The notes beneath the pieces were generated by a model. It made no database searches, was not told the origin of the DNA, and was given only the letters and a program-made list of their open reading frames with translations. Shown here piece by piece: positions 23,165 to 34,897 of a DNA stretch of 64,000 nucleotides; positions within the stretch are counted from its first letter, which is position 1; each line of letters starts with the position of its first letter. A program made the position numbers and the translations under genes. The stretch comes from Podospora comata (lineage: Eukaryota; Ascomycota; Sordariomycetes; Sordariales; Podosporaceae). The stretch spans positions 248,001-312,000 of the forward strand of contig CP071498.1 of assembly GCA_017354895.1 (NCBI GenBank). The letters run 5' to 3'.

Positions 23165-23560
23165 AAATAACTTTGTTTTCTACAACTTTCTTAAAGGCTT
23201 TTAATACTGCCGTTCGGAGTCATATAGTCCCTCGTTGCTTACGTTTTACTTCACCATTTTAATAGTGCATTGCGCTCCGGCGTTTTCTGAGAAAGAACTA
23301 TCTATTTATTATATATCATTTAGTTTCTTTACTATCACAAAGATGAGTATAGTTTCAAAAAATAGTATAGTATTTAACATACCGGAACCTAATTTAATAA
23401 TGGATAATAAACTGCTTTAAATAGTTAATAGGAAGTAATGGTTAGTTTATTATATAATAGAACTTTTTTATATAGCTCTCTTAAAGCTCATAACGCTACC
23501 GTTTAGACATATTTTAGCCCTTCGTTACTTATATTTTACTTTCATATTTTAATCGTGGGT
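23165..23560. repeat. Second diverged tandem duplication, period about 290 bp
   Basis: A stretch near 23170-23265 (TTAAAGGCTTTTAATACTGC, then CCCTCGTTGCTTACGTTTTA) recurs near 23462-23555 (TTAAAGCTCATAACGCTACC, then CCCTTCGTTACTTATATTTT). Spacing is about 290 bp. No known element recognised; short open stretches such as 23235-23420 are probably chance. Confidence 0.45.
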
Positions 23561-23925
23561 AATGGCTATTTCTGTATCTAGCGCGTTCTCTTGAAAATAA
23601 AATTCTATTAAATATCAAAACAAAACTTCCTTTCTACATACTATAGAAATTACATAACCCAACAAATCTAAAAATTATATCATATTAATCCTTCAAGAAA
23701 AAAGTTATTAATAATTATTAAATAAATATTAATATTTATATATGCATTAACGTTGTATTTTAACAAGCTTTAGTAAATAATATTGGTGTATTTCATTTTA
23801 AGCTACTCATTAAATGAAAATTGTAATTTAATGAGACTTTTAATCATTTGAATGTTAAAGAAGAGTTTATTAATATTATGATGTAATTGAAAATTTTTAA
23901 ATAGATAACATATCCAAATTAATAT
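23561..23925. other. AT-rich stretch, nothing recognised
   Basis: AT-rich sequence between the tandem duplications and the truncated Gypsy element. No gene, repeat boundary or structured feature seen. Confidence 0.4.
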
Positions 23926-26900
23926 AAAGTTGAAGATATTTAGTACTATAAGTAAGGTTCGGATAGAATTTAAGAAAGTTACGGTATTTAGAACCTAATC
24001 TGTACCGCAATTATAAAAATATATTAAGGAATTTTCAAGATGCATAAACTTTTATCGGATATTTATCTGGGGGTATATAGGAATTATTTAGTTACTTAAC
24101 TATGTAATTAAAAAGAATATAAAGTTCTAGTGGGGGTAGGAAGAAAAGTAAGCTTTCTAGAAATTAAAGAAAACTATTTTGAAGGACTCAGTATTTAAAT
24201 TATTAAAGTTTGATTAACGGTTCGAAGTCGAAGCTAATATATTAAATCATCCGATCGGTAAATAGTTATATTAGCGAAATAACGATCGAAAGCTATACCC
24301 AGTAACTTTCTTTTCGACAAAATTAAAGAAAGTACGTTTTACATACTTAATTTACGATAAAAACGATGTATTATTATTACAATATTTAAGAAAGAAAAAC
24401 TATACTTTAATACTATTAGCCATGAAATATAAATCCATATAAATGATAAAAATTTACGATACTTTACTACTTTAAAGATCCTTAACGTACGATAAATATA
24501 ATACTTAATTTTTTCGCGGAGTTTAATTTTTAGATTAACTTTGAAAGAGGTTCGGAAAACGTTAAGATAAATATTTTAAACCGGCGAACCGATTATTATA
24601 GAAATATATTTAAGGAATTACTATTATTACTTAAAAAAAAGCTAAAAGTATTTTTGGATTTTTTAACCGTAAGTAAAATATTATATAGTATATTGGAAAT
24701 AAGTTACTTCTAATAAGTTTTTCAAGATGTTAAATAATAGTATTATAAAGTAATATTAATAAAAGAAACTAGAACCATAATGTATTTAAAAGAAAAGTTA
24801 AGGAAGACTATAGTGAAAAAAATCCAATATATATTGTGTCAGGTAATAAAATAATATTAATAATAGAAATTCATAGGTTAAAATCCGCAGGATATATAAG
24901 TATTATAAAAACTATAAAAAAAGATTACGTAGTACTTTTAATGAGTTAACGATTAAAAGATAAGGTTAAGAAAGTTATATAGTTATACTATACGTACGAA
25001 AAAATAAGGGTTATAAAGTATAAGCCTTATAGAAACGGTAATCGATAAGTTTATGGAATAAATCTACTTCTTACCCTATCAAAAACTTAGATGGTAAAGT
25101 AATTAGCGGATATAGTACTATAGTATATTATAGTAATATTTATATAGTTAAAGGAATTTACTATGGACCGTAATATTAAATTTATATTAAAGTTTTAAAA
25201 GCGTTAATAATAAAGTTAAGGGTAATAAGTAAAGTGTTTTGGCCAACTACTTTTAGATAGATCGTTAAACGGAACGATTTAATTAAATCGTAAAATAATC
25301 CTTATAAAATGATATTAATTTCAAGTAAAACGATTACATTAAACTATTGTTTATTGTATGGTATATATGTAAAATATTATTAATAAGGACGATTAAAGCT
25401 ATACTGTTTTTCGTAAACTTTACACATAAAGTAGACCTACGGCAAGAACTCTATATAGAGAGGTATTTAGGGCTAGAATTGAAGTATATACATTATAAAT
25501 ACTTTATAATAAATTTCAAAAATTGGAAGTTTATAAAGAAAAGGATATAAATATAATATAATGTTAAAAAGCTCGAAAGACCTTGCTTTAAAGGGAGGAA
25601 TATCATATTTTTATAATAATTTACGTAGTGAGAAATCTAGTAAGAAACTAGACTATAAATGAGTGCGCATATTTAAGGTCAAAAAATATTAAAGATAGTA
25701 TTCGGAATACAACTACTTAATATAATGTATTTACGGTTATATACTTTTATATTGTATTTTTGAAACACGTATTATTTGTAAATGGAGTTAATATATAAGA
25801 AGTAGCCAAAGATATAAAAAAAGGTATACGATATAGAAAAAATATTAGATTCACGGTTTGATAATAATAAAATAATGTATTTAGTTAGTTAATTAAAATA
25901 CTTAGTTACTGATAATTTATAGAAATTAATAGTAAACCTTAAATACTTATAGACATTGAAAGAAGTTTATTAGTAGTATTTAAACCAGCTAAGGGTATTA
26001 TAGGTAAAAAGAAAATACTTTAGAATTATTAAAAAGTAAAAATCCTAACGTATTAAAATTTTATCGGACATCGAACTTGTATCTTTGATATAGTAGCCGG
26101 TATAGTATATACTATATTATAAAGTTAAGAAATACTGTTTAATATAGTATCTCAGTTAATCAAGTCGAAAATACCCGAGGCTTACGCGGCCGTAATTTCT
26201 GACTTCCGACGATTAATTACTTCGAACTTATTTAGTAAAGTAAGGTTACGTTATATTATTTCGGTACTATATAACGAAAGGTAACGGTATTAGCGACGAA
26301 AACGGGTAAGGGCTATTAAAGCTTTTTAAGCCGCGCGTTAAGCCTCTTAGGCTTTATATTAAATAGATTAGAAATGCTTTTCAGCGAACTTCTCCTCGTA
26401 AGTTAATCCTTTAAGTTTCGGTTATTATGTAATTGATTATATGTATACGTTAGAAAGATAAAAAGAAAAAAAATATAAGGTAAGAATATATATATATATA
26501 GAAATCGGAATATTTATGTTACTATGAATAAGGTTACGGTAAATATATTTACTATAACGAAGAAAATATGCTGTATATTAGGCTTTCGAAAAGTAATACA
26601 AATATACTATAGTTTTATAACTTAAGTTTAAAAAAAATAGTTCTAGGAGATATATATCGGGAATATTTAAGGTTAAAAGTTTTAAATATACAGTTAGTTA
26701 TAATCAGGATTTTGGGAAAAAAAGTAAAAAAAAAAAATCTATTAATGAAGATTAAGCAGAAAAGAGGAATAGTAATTATTTTAAGGGCGTAATCGCCGAA
26801 GCGTTGACTTAAAAGAAGGAGCGTTATATTATAATTGAATTAATAGGTAACTTGAACGAATACGGGGTATAGAAAATGCCAGTTAATTACCACGTGAATT

Positions 26901-27212
26901 AATAGAAAGTAGAGCGTCGAGGAGCGCTAGAAGCGCGGTAATCTAAATCATTCTAAAATAATAAGAGTAATTTAGGATCACTCTTAATATCGTAATCCTG
27001 GGTAATCCACTAATTTATATATACGGAGAAACTAACTGGTGTAGATAGATAGTTCCGCAATATATAACATAAGTTATAATCATTAGTATGTAAACTATTA
27101 TAGTTAAAAAAAACTATATATTGTATACTATTTAGCTGTACAGAAGCAGGATTGTTTTGAAGTGTCTTTAACTAGTTTCCTTTTCACATGCTCTGAAGAG
27201 GAGTTCGTCACA
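23926..27212 (+). mobile_element. 3' part of a Ty3/Gypsy element with its 3' LTR (fossil)
   Basis: From about 23926 the sequence aligns with the plus-strand element at 56665 from about 60545 onward: end of reverse transcriptase, RNase H near 24290-24430, integrase about 24880-25330, a chromodomain-like stretch near 25820-25990, a downstream non-coding tail, then a purine tract and a 3' LTR at about 26830-27212 ending TTCGTCACA. Only this 3' part is present. Strongly RIP-eroded, with dozens of breaks. Its LTR forms the inner edge of the left transposon block. Confidence 0.75.
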
Positions 27213-27451
27213 GTAATTAGGGCAGCTGAGCTATAATGAGTCTAGAGCTTTAGAGTTTATATATATATAGAAACTAGATAGATATTAGAAAGTTCCGTGG
27301 TATATAATATAAGTTATATTCGTTAGTATTTTCAATATAATAATTAAGACAAGCTATTACTGTACACTATTTAGCTATACCAAACTAGGATTGTTTAGAA
27401 GCGCTTTCAACTAGTATCTCTTTATAAAGTTCTAGATAAAGGCTCGTTACA
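27213..27451 (+). repeat. Second, partial LTR adjoining the first
   Basis: Directly after the LTR ending at 27212 comes another 240-bp LTR fragment in the same orientation, with the tatatata box (about 27258), the TTTAGCTATACC stretch (about 27368) and an eroded GTTCGTCACA-type end. It probably comes from a separate insertion. Confidence 0.65.
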
Positions 27452-28558
27452 ACACTCGAGTCTTAAAGCTTTTTTAATATTATTTATTTATAATTATCTT
27501 GCTTTACCGTTAGTATATTAATGCTGTCTTCAAAATAGTAAGTAAAGATTTCATATTTTTTACTTGGCATTAAGGTTTTAGCTTTTTTGGGGGGGGTTGG
27601 AGGGGTTTTTTTCCCCTTTTTTTATAATCAATTAATCTATCTACTTTGATAGTATAAACCCTCTAGTCTTTCTAGTGTATTCTTTTCCCTATCAATGCTT
27701 TCTACCAATCATCTAACCTATACGCACGACTGGATCTACATATCAATGCTACACAATAATGTAGACATGCTAAGCCGAGACCTTCCCGATATAGCTATGA
27801 CAGCGAGCTGCAGGACATACGCAAGTCACATTATCAAAGCCCTGTTACAATGTGTAGCAATAACCGAACCTCCTCTTGTTGTCAACTGTCTTAAAAGTAT
27901 GCAGGCTTTTGCTAAGCTACCTAGTTCAGAACACCTCCCACCGGTTGATAAGCTTGACTCGCGGTAGCTTTCATGTACTCTCAGCAAGGTGCACAGGTCC
28001 TTACTCATGCCAGCCTTCCTTGCAGATGGCTCCACTGTTGAACGAACGCTATCTGCGCGATGACAGCAACATGTCGTGATACACAGGCACAGGAGGCAAT
28101 GGCAACTACCTTGCATTGGTTACCCCGGTAGTGCCTCAGTTTGGCCATTCAAAACCTCTTGCCTCACACCCTCACAGCTATTGCACTGCCATTTCCAAAC
28201 ATTTCTGCTAAGAGTAGTAACAGACTTTTGGAAAGACGTACTGACATCCCGAAGGCCGAGATGACGATTCCGAATCCCACCTCTTCCCACAATGGCGAGA
28301 TGAAAGAGACTCCTGTTCTTGCTTGTGTGCAGAGGTTACTTCTAGAAGATACGTACGGCATTGTACGAAAGGGCTAGTGGTCAAAGCACGAACTCTCCGT
28401 TCATCTGCACTGCCTTGGTGGGGGCAAGAGCACCCCCAGATATATCTGTCAAACCCCTACCTCCTGAGATGCCCCCCCCCCCGGTTCTTACACACTTCCC
28501 ACGAATCATTGACATTCTTCTCCAACGTACTCAAAAGCTTGTTCGTTTCTCAACCATT
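27452..28558. other. Transition from repeat block to gene island; no named gene
   Basis: The first 200 bp are still AT-rich and include a G8 run (about 27590) and a GGGG-T7-CCCC hairpin (about 27603-27618). From about 27690 composition becomes normal. An open stretch at 27695-27967 (90 residues) has plausible helical segments (ASHIIKALLQC, VVNCLKSMQAFAKL) reminiscent of the C-terminal region of fungal regulators, but no diagnostic motif. Overlapping short open stretches at 28141-28377 lead nowhere. This could be a gene remnant or the promoter of the sulfate permease that starts at 28559. Confidence 0.35.
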
Positions 28559-30722
28559 ATGGAGTATATTGACTCTGCAAAGAATGCCTTGCGGACCGAC
28601 TTTACTTGGAATCGGGTCGGCCACCTTGCATCAAGAGGAGCTCGTGCCTTTCCCCAGGCCAGTGTTGGATATGTCCTGGACAAATTTCCCATCATCGGAT
28701 GGTTACCTCGGTACAACTATCGATGGATCATCAACGACATCATTGCTGGCTTAACTATCGGGCTCATGTTGATTCCTCAAGGACTTTCCTACGCTAAGAT
28801 CGCCACCATTCCTGTTCAGTATGGCCTCATGTCTAGCTGGGCTCCATCGGCCATCTATGCCTTTATGGGAACCACAAAGGGTAAGTGAAACGGCTTACCA
28901 TGTGGGGGTGATTTGGTTTCTGACCTCCAGCACTGTAGATCTCTCGACCGGTCCTACCTCCCTCATCAGTCTCCTCACGGCAGAAATCATCGAGGCTCTT
29001 CACGGTGAGGAGTGGTCGCCGGTGGAGATCGCGTCGGCAGTTGCCATGATGATGGGCATATATGGTATGGCAATTGGGTTTCTCAAGCTTGGCTTCCTCT
29101 TGGAGTTCATCTCCCTTCCCGTCTTGAGCGGGTTCATATCAGCGGTCGCGATCACGATCATTCTTAACCAGATGGACTCTCTTCTGGGCGAACCCAACGT
29201 CGGCGACGGCACTGCCACGCAAATTCGAGACATCTTCCAGCAGTTGCCCCAGGCCAACGGCTATGCATGTGCCATTGGATTCACGGGTATACTCCTCCTC
29301 ACAGTGCTTGACCAGGCCGGCAAGAGATGGGGGGAAAAGAACAGAATCATCTGGTTCCTATCCATCACCCGGGCTTTCATTGCACTGGTCATTTTCACTG
29401 GTGTCGGATATGCTGTCAATCATTCTCGTGGAGCTTCCGAGAACTACCTGTTTGATGTTGCCAAGGTTCAAGCAGATGGACAAGAACCACCCAAGGTGCC
29501 CAGTGCCGCCCTGTTGTCCAAAGTTGCGTCCCGCAGCATCGCCGTCTTCGTCGGCTCCGCAGTGGAGCATACGGCGATTGCCCGCGCCTTCGCGGTTAGG
29601 AACAACTACGTCACAGACCAGAGCCAGGAGCTGACATACTACGGCGTCACCAACGTCTTCAACTCTTTTTTCCACGCAATGGGTGTCGGTGGCGCCATGT
29701 CCCGAACCGCCGTCAACTCTGCCTGCAACGTCAAATCTCCCTTGTCGGGGTTCGTGACCACGGCTGTTGTGCTTGTGTCCATCTTCAAACTCGTTGGAAC
29801 CCTCTATTGGATCCCCAAAGCAACCTTGGCCGCTATCATCATCACCGCAGTTTGGCCGCTGATGTCATCACCCAGAGTCTTCTACGGGTACTGGAAGACA
29901 TCACTCGCCGACTTCATCTCTTCCATGGTTGCATTTTGGGTGTCTCTGTTTGTTTCAACAGAGCTGGGCATTGCATCAGCTGTGGGGTTCAACATCGTAT
30001 ATGTCCTGCTCCGACAAGTTTTCGCAACTGTCCGGTCCCTGCCAGATGCCCAAAGCTCGACCAGCTCTGAACTTCCGCTTCCCCTTTCGGTTCCTCATGG
30101 CGATCTCCCCTCGCATGTCAACCTGCCTCCGGATGTCCACGTTTTCGCCTTCACTGACAGCCTTTTCTTCCCAAATGCGTACCACTCCAAACATGCCATC
30201 ATCGACACGGTGAAGACAATGCATGCCCCAATCTTCAATGGCAGTTGTGGCCTGGAGCAGGAACGACAGTGGTCAGTGACCGGGGAGAAGAGAATTGCCA
30301 AGTTGAGGAGACAAGCGGGCATTACTGATGGCACACATTTGCCTCCGATCGGCTTGCTAGTCCTCGATTTCGGGCGAACCAACCATGTTGATGTCACTGC
30401 CTGTACGCACATGAAGGCCATGGTTAAAGAGGTTAGAATGTACGGCGGTGCTTCTGTGGAGGTGAGATTTGCCAACATGTCAGAATATGTCCGCCAACGC
30501 TTCGAAAGAGCTGGGTGGACGTTGGTGGACGGCTGGCCGGCCGGATCTGATGGAGGATCGCAAGATGGGAACAAGGTCACTCGAGTGTTTGACAGTCTTG
30601 TTGACGCAGTTTTGGCCCCTAGACAGCTGAGCACCAGACTTGGCACGTCGGGGAGTGAGAAGAGTAGTGGCAAGAGCGTCAAAGAGGGAAGAGAGAAAGT
30701 GAGCATGAGAGAACAAGTATGA
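28559..30722 (+). CDS. SulP/SLC26 family sulfate permease
   Basis: Predicted plasma-membrane anion transporter, most likely a proton-coupled sulfate permease. Exons 28559-28880 and 28939-30722 give 701 residues. The 58-nt intron is GTAAGT...TAG; the nearer CAG at 28930 would give a stop, whereas the TAG at 28938 restores the family motif TTKDLSTGPTSLISLL. The N-terminal half has the SulP signature (IPQGLSYAKIATIPVQYGL) and about ten hydrophobic helices, including SLPVLSGFISAVAITIIL. The C-terminal third (about residues 500-655) is a STAS domain, with LLVLDFGRTNHVDVTACTHM as its central strand and helix. Fungal relatives are Neurospora cys-14 and yeast SUL1; at 701 residues this one is shorter than cys-14 or cys-13, so another anion within the family is possible. 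The start ATG follows ACCATT; no in-frame ATG with an open path lies upstream. The gene looks intact. Confidence 0.88.
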
Positions 30723-31398
30723 ACTGCACATAGGTGAGAGGTTTGGTTGTTGTTTTCTGACTGGTCAAACACTGGAATATGAGATGTTCAGTGTGATTAA
30801 CCTGGTCTAGAGAACCAGTTACAGAAGCTTTCAGAAGTTGCGGTTACCACTGGGCGTTGCTGTTAGTAATTAAATTAGGAACAACTCTTGATCACAAAGC
30901 TACATGGTATTCGGTATGAAAGGCTTCCGTCCAGGCTAAACCATGCTGTTTGCAATGTTGTGATGCTGATAAGCTGACCCATAGATATACTCCATTTAGT
31001 TAGCAGTCGGCAACCGCTAAGTCGATTTGTTCAGTTGCGGATGCCACTACGTCGATACGCCTGGGGTGAAAGTTGACTTTCACCAAAGTGCCTAGCCGAA
31101 ATTGTGGGCTCTTTTGCGCGGCCAGAGAGGGCACTTTGTAGTGACCGACCCTGGTTATGTGGTTTTATGGGCAAGCTCGTTTCCGGTTTGCTGTGGTTTG
31201 GAATTGCAAGGCGTGTACTAATACAGCGCCATTTTGAAGCATGTTCGTGACCCTTGACCAAATGGTAGCCGTGTGAACCTGCCCCAGCAGCTACACGAGA
31301 GCTTGAGAAAGAGGAGCATGTCTCTCCCCTACCAGGCGTTTCTCTCTCCGCCGGTAGTAAGTTTGCTTGTAGAAAGACCTTTATTGATAATTGATCTT
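30723..31398. other. Intergenic region between convergent genes
   Basis: 676 bp between the 3' ends of the permease (+) and the Zn2Cys6 factor (-). Open stretches on both strands (such as 31031-31402 minus) lack any motif. It should hold both 3' untranslated regions; no clear terminator signal seen. Confidence 0.5.
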
Positions 31399-33409
31399 TC
31401 AACTCGGAGTGGGGCTTTCCGTGGATGTCATGCTCTTCGGGGTCGGGGGTGCTTCCACCGGTCTGAGGGGAAGTCCTGGCCCAGCAAATGGATTCGGGCT
31501 GACTGGCAGCCCATCACGGCCAATAAGCATAGAGGGGAAACGAAGCTCGACCTAAATGTGGCGCTTATGGTCAGACCAGTACACTGCAAGACCCAAGACG
31601 GCAGCGTACTTACGTCGTTGACAATTTGAGCATATTTTAGCCCAATATTTTCTGTGATCACCTTTAATCTCCCCTTGGCCCACAACCGCTGTTCCTCGGT
31701 TGTGATGTCGTGGTTTTTGACACAGGTTAATGGCCACAGGACGAGAAAGGCAGGGAGCGCTTTAAGGGGACCTTCGTCACCACAAGCGAAGCCGGAAATA
31801 CCTGAGCTTGTGTTGAAACCGTCTTGATGCTTCGCGTGCCAGCCGAAATGATAAGGCACCGAGGCTATAATCTCTGAAATAGTCTCCTCGCATATACTTT
31901 TAGAGGTACGGTATCCCGGGGTCGTGCGATAGTCAATGGGAGAACAACAGTACGCCGTCAAGCGGATACTGAGCGCTGCCAACAGCAACCGAGAGACCCT
32001 TGAAATGTTCCAGGCACTAGCCGTGACAAAGTCGGGGTATATGTCAACGCGGCCTGGAAACACATCCGCTTTGGCGTAGTCTCCACCCTTGGACAGGCCG
32101 AGGTCGTCCTCATAGACCCAGCACAAGGTCTGAAAGCAGAACTGTCTTGGAACTGAGGCTTGCCAGCTAATGATTTCGCGATCTAGGGCCTCTACTTTCT
32201 GGATGAGCCGGTAAATTTGCTCCAGGGACTGAGGGGACCTGGCTTGCCCTACTAGCAAGTGGTTCGATTCTGTTCGGAGGTCTGCATATTTGAGTGCGAG
32301 ATGCTGAGATGTGGCAAGCAGCGTGTTGTTTTCAACACCACTTGACATCCACCAGTTTGTACCAAAGGGAATCGGCATGCCCGAGGACAGTGTCCGTGAG
32401 ACCTAGTCCTCTGTTAGTTCCACGCTTTGGTGACTTGTCGATTCAATTGGGCTTTACCAGCTGGTGCCGAACTGCTGAGAACAGCAGGGCCCCTGTTTTT
32501 GTTCGGCAGATGTCATCGCGGCCTCGCGACTTAATGATGTTGACGGCGCCATCGATATGCGAGCGCCACGCTAGCATGCGACTTTCTCTGTTGGCAGTGA
32601 TACTCTACTCATATTAGCATAGACCTATGTCTTCCCGATAGTCTTGAGCCGTCCGGAGTCTACTAATGGCGTACCTCATATAAAGACAACAGGAGCACCG
32701 TAGCTAACGTGGCGTGGGCGGTGGCTTTGGTGGGGTGGCCGAGGGCTTTATAAGTCCCCCCGAGCGCAAGTGTATGCTCTTTGAGAGATAGTTGAGCAAG
32801 GTCAATACTGTCGGATCGGTTGTGGTGGCTGAGAAGTGCGAATGCGCAGGCGTTGAAGGCGTAGCGCAGGGAACTCTCGGCTGGTTCTGATTCAATGAGT
32901 GGAATAAGATACTCCATGAACCCGTGCGGGGTACTCTCAGTCAGGGGCACGAGGATAAAGTTGGAGGCAAAGTAGCACGATGCTCGCTGTGCAAGAGGTA
33001 CTGTTAACACCGGGGATGGGCTCGCGCTATCCGAGCCCCATGACTGAGGTTCTTCCTGCACAAAGACAAGAGCGCGAGCGCTGTATTCGGCAGCGTCGGC
33101 GAGCGGTGGAGGCGGTGATGTGCTTTGTGCGTTGCGCAAACGATGAACGGTGGATTTGGTCTGGTCTCGGTGGACGATCTCGAACTCGGGCCGGTAACCA
33201 CCACATTCTCTTCGGGACTTCTCACAGCGTTTGCAGGTAGGCTTTTCCTCGTCACACTGAAGATTGGGGGGGTTGCATCAGCAGTTGGTCAGCACTGAAC
33301 TTGTGGCAGACAAGTTGGTATATTCACGGTACCAAGATCCATTATTTACCTTTATACGACGCTGTCGACATGTGCGGCACCCTCTCGAGGGCTTCCCGCC
33401 ATAGACCAT
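31399..33409 (-). CDS. Zn2Cys6 fungal-specific transcription factor
   Basis: Nuclear DNA-binding regulator; target genes unknown. Five exons on the minus strand: 33409-33350, 33256-32675, 32604-32458, 32402-31614, 31551-31399, giving 576 residues. All introns are GT-AG and 55-93 nt. Exons 1 and 2 together make MVYGGKPSRGCRTCRQRRIK then CDEEKPTCKRCEKSRREC, a complete binuclear zinc cluster (Cys 11, 14, 21, 28, 31, 38), split at the usual fungal intron site after the third-cysteine lysine. Exon 3 (AWRSHIDGAVNIIKSRGRDD) matches the conserved middle-region motif of many such regulators, which fixed the unusual acceptor TAG at 32605. A proline/serine-rich tail ends the protein. The last join uses the acceptor at 31552; a 30-nt read-through alternative gives a different C-terminus and is less likely. 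Overall family assignment is firm. Confidence 0.85.
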
Positions 33410-34007
33410 TTCGAATCCTATGCAAAGCCGACATGTAATGGGAAATCGAAAGTAACTGTGTTAAAATACCGATGGCTAAGTCCAAAAATATCATCCGAGA
33501 CCAGACGCGATGCTGGGATTCCACGCCGGATTGGTAATGGTGGAACTTCTGCGGGGTTCTACAGCGGCGAGCAAGACGAGGGGACGCTGCCAAGGGAATA
33601 GTTTCCCCTACCTCTTCGGTTGAAGTCCCACCAATCTCGGGCATGATCCCGACTGGCGCAGGCCGTCGGCAAGCCCAACCAAAATGCTTGACTGTCTGGT
33701 CTGAGATTGCCAGTGGTTCTTTTTTTTTTTTTGGCCACATGCAAGAGGGGCCAGCCCCTTTCAAGTCAGCGTTAATAGGATCACCACTGACAGTTACAAA
33801 TCTCAGTCGACTGCATGCGCTTTTCAAATATCAATTCCTCAATTTTTGTTAGAATCGTGTCAACTAACCAGTTTGCCGCTGAGAATAAGGCCCTTACTTT
33901 CCAATTCTTCCTCGACACCATCCCCTTGTTCTCCTCCAGCTCCGCATTCCCGGGGTTTTCACACCTCTTAGACCAAGCACTTGCGATCCACGTTGATACT
34001 GCCGTGC
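33410..34007. promoter_or_regulatory. Probable promoter of the Zn2Cys6 factor gene and 3' flank of Med18
   Basis: 598 bp upstream of the factor's start codon. It contains a T-tract at 33720-33732. A 161-codon open stretch (33827-33342, minus) runs across the factor's first exon in another frame; its MSALHRIRNG segment is a frame shadow of the real start. No regulatory motif can be assigned with confidence. Confidence 0.4.
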
Positions 34008-34897
34008 CTACACAGCAATCACTGGAAGAATTCTCGTGTCCATAGCTCTGCGGTCAAATATTTTGAAGTCCAGCACATCTTTGAACTGGTCCCGAACTTT
34101 CTCCAGCTGTGTCTGGGCCTGTTGCATCCTCTCGGGTGACGATTCCACCAGAGTCCGCACATTGAGCATCCAGTACGGGGCGTAGGGCTCTCGAGCGGAG
34201 AGATTCATGACTTTGTCAGAAGGCAAGGAGTCCTCAGCGATCCAGGTCCGGATCAGGGTAAACTCAGTAAAGTAGTCTCTCTGCCACCAGTGATATGATT
34301 CTTCAAAAATGTTGGACACTCGTCTGCAGATATAAACAGTTAGTTAAAAGAAAACCAACAGGGTTGAAGGCTTGGACATGCGTAAACTTGTTGTCGGCCA
34401 GTATTTTTTCCAGTCCGAGATCGATGATTTCAACTGTTCTTCGCTGCGTCATGTAAGGAGGTAATCGTTGGCTGGGAGGATCGGGAAGCTCCGTCCACCG
34501 GAGAAGACGAGGTCTGTCAGCAGGAATGCTCACTGCTTCTCTGCTTGTGAAAGGTCATCGAGTTAGCAGTGCTTTGGGAGCATGTGCGTTCTTGAAAAAA
34601 TACCCACCCCTTCTTGGCACCCTCGACTTCACTGTCAGTGAGGCATGTGCGCACTTGGATGGTGCAGGGTTGCTTGGTTAGGATCTGATGCAGTTCGTTC
34701 CAGTGCGAAGCATTTGCGTGTCGCTCTTTCTGGAGTTCTTTGATAGTCGAGATGCCTTTCACTGCTGGGCTGGGCTCAAAGTGTTGAACACGCGTGAATT
34801 GGTGTCGCTCATGCATCTCGGTAAAGCCGCCAAGTAGAGCCAGTATCTTCGGAACTTCACGTTCTGTGATGACAGACGAGAGGAGTAGCTCGTGCAT
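34008..34897 (-). CDS. med18: Mediator complex subunit 18
   Basis: Head-module subunit of Mediator (SRB5 in yeast), a nuclear co-activator contacting RNA polymerase II. Exons 34897-34608, 34540-34388 and 34323-34008 give 252 residues, the normal size. The N-terminus MHELLLSSVITEREVPKILA, followed by LLGGFTEM, matches the fungal Med18 start (MHEL/MYEL..., then LxG). PRLLRWTELPDPP and LADNKRVSNIFEESY (formed at the second junction) are typical of the later beta-barrel region. Intron 1 is 67 nt (GTGGGT...CAG). Intron 2 is 64 nt with the weak donor GTTTAC, a good CTAAC branch site and CTGCAG acceptor; it alone keeps the frame and restores the motif. It shares an upstream region of about 650 bp with the divergent DUF4267 gene. 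Assigned from recognised motifs, without a database search. Confidence 0.8.

Noticed and set aside
30095-30772. 225-codon minus-strand frame under the sulfate permease
   Set aside because: Antisense shadow of the STAS domain exon, with no motif.
31428-31613. Read-through of the last Zn2Cys6 intron giving a C-terminus VSTLPSWVLQCTG...
   Set aside because: It needs no splicing or an implausible 30-nt intron; the 62-nt GT-AG intron to 31552 gives a normal proline/serine-rich tail.
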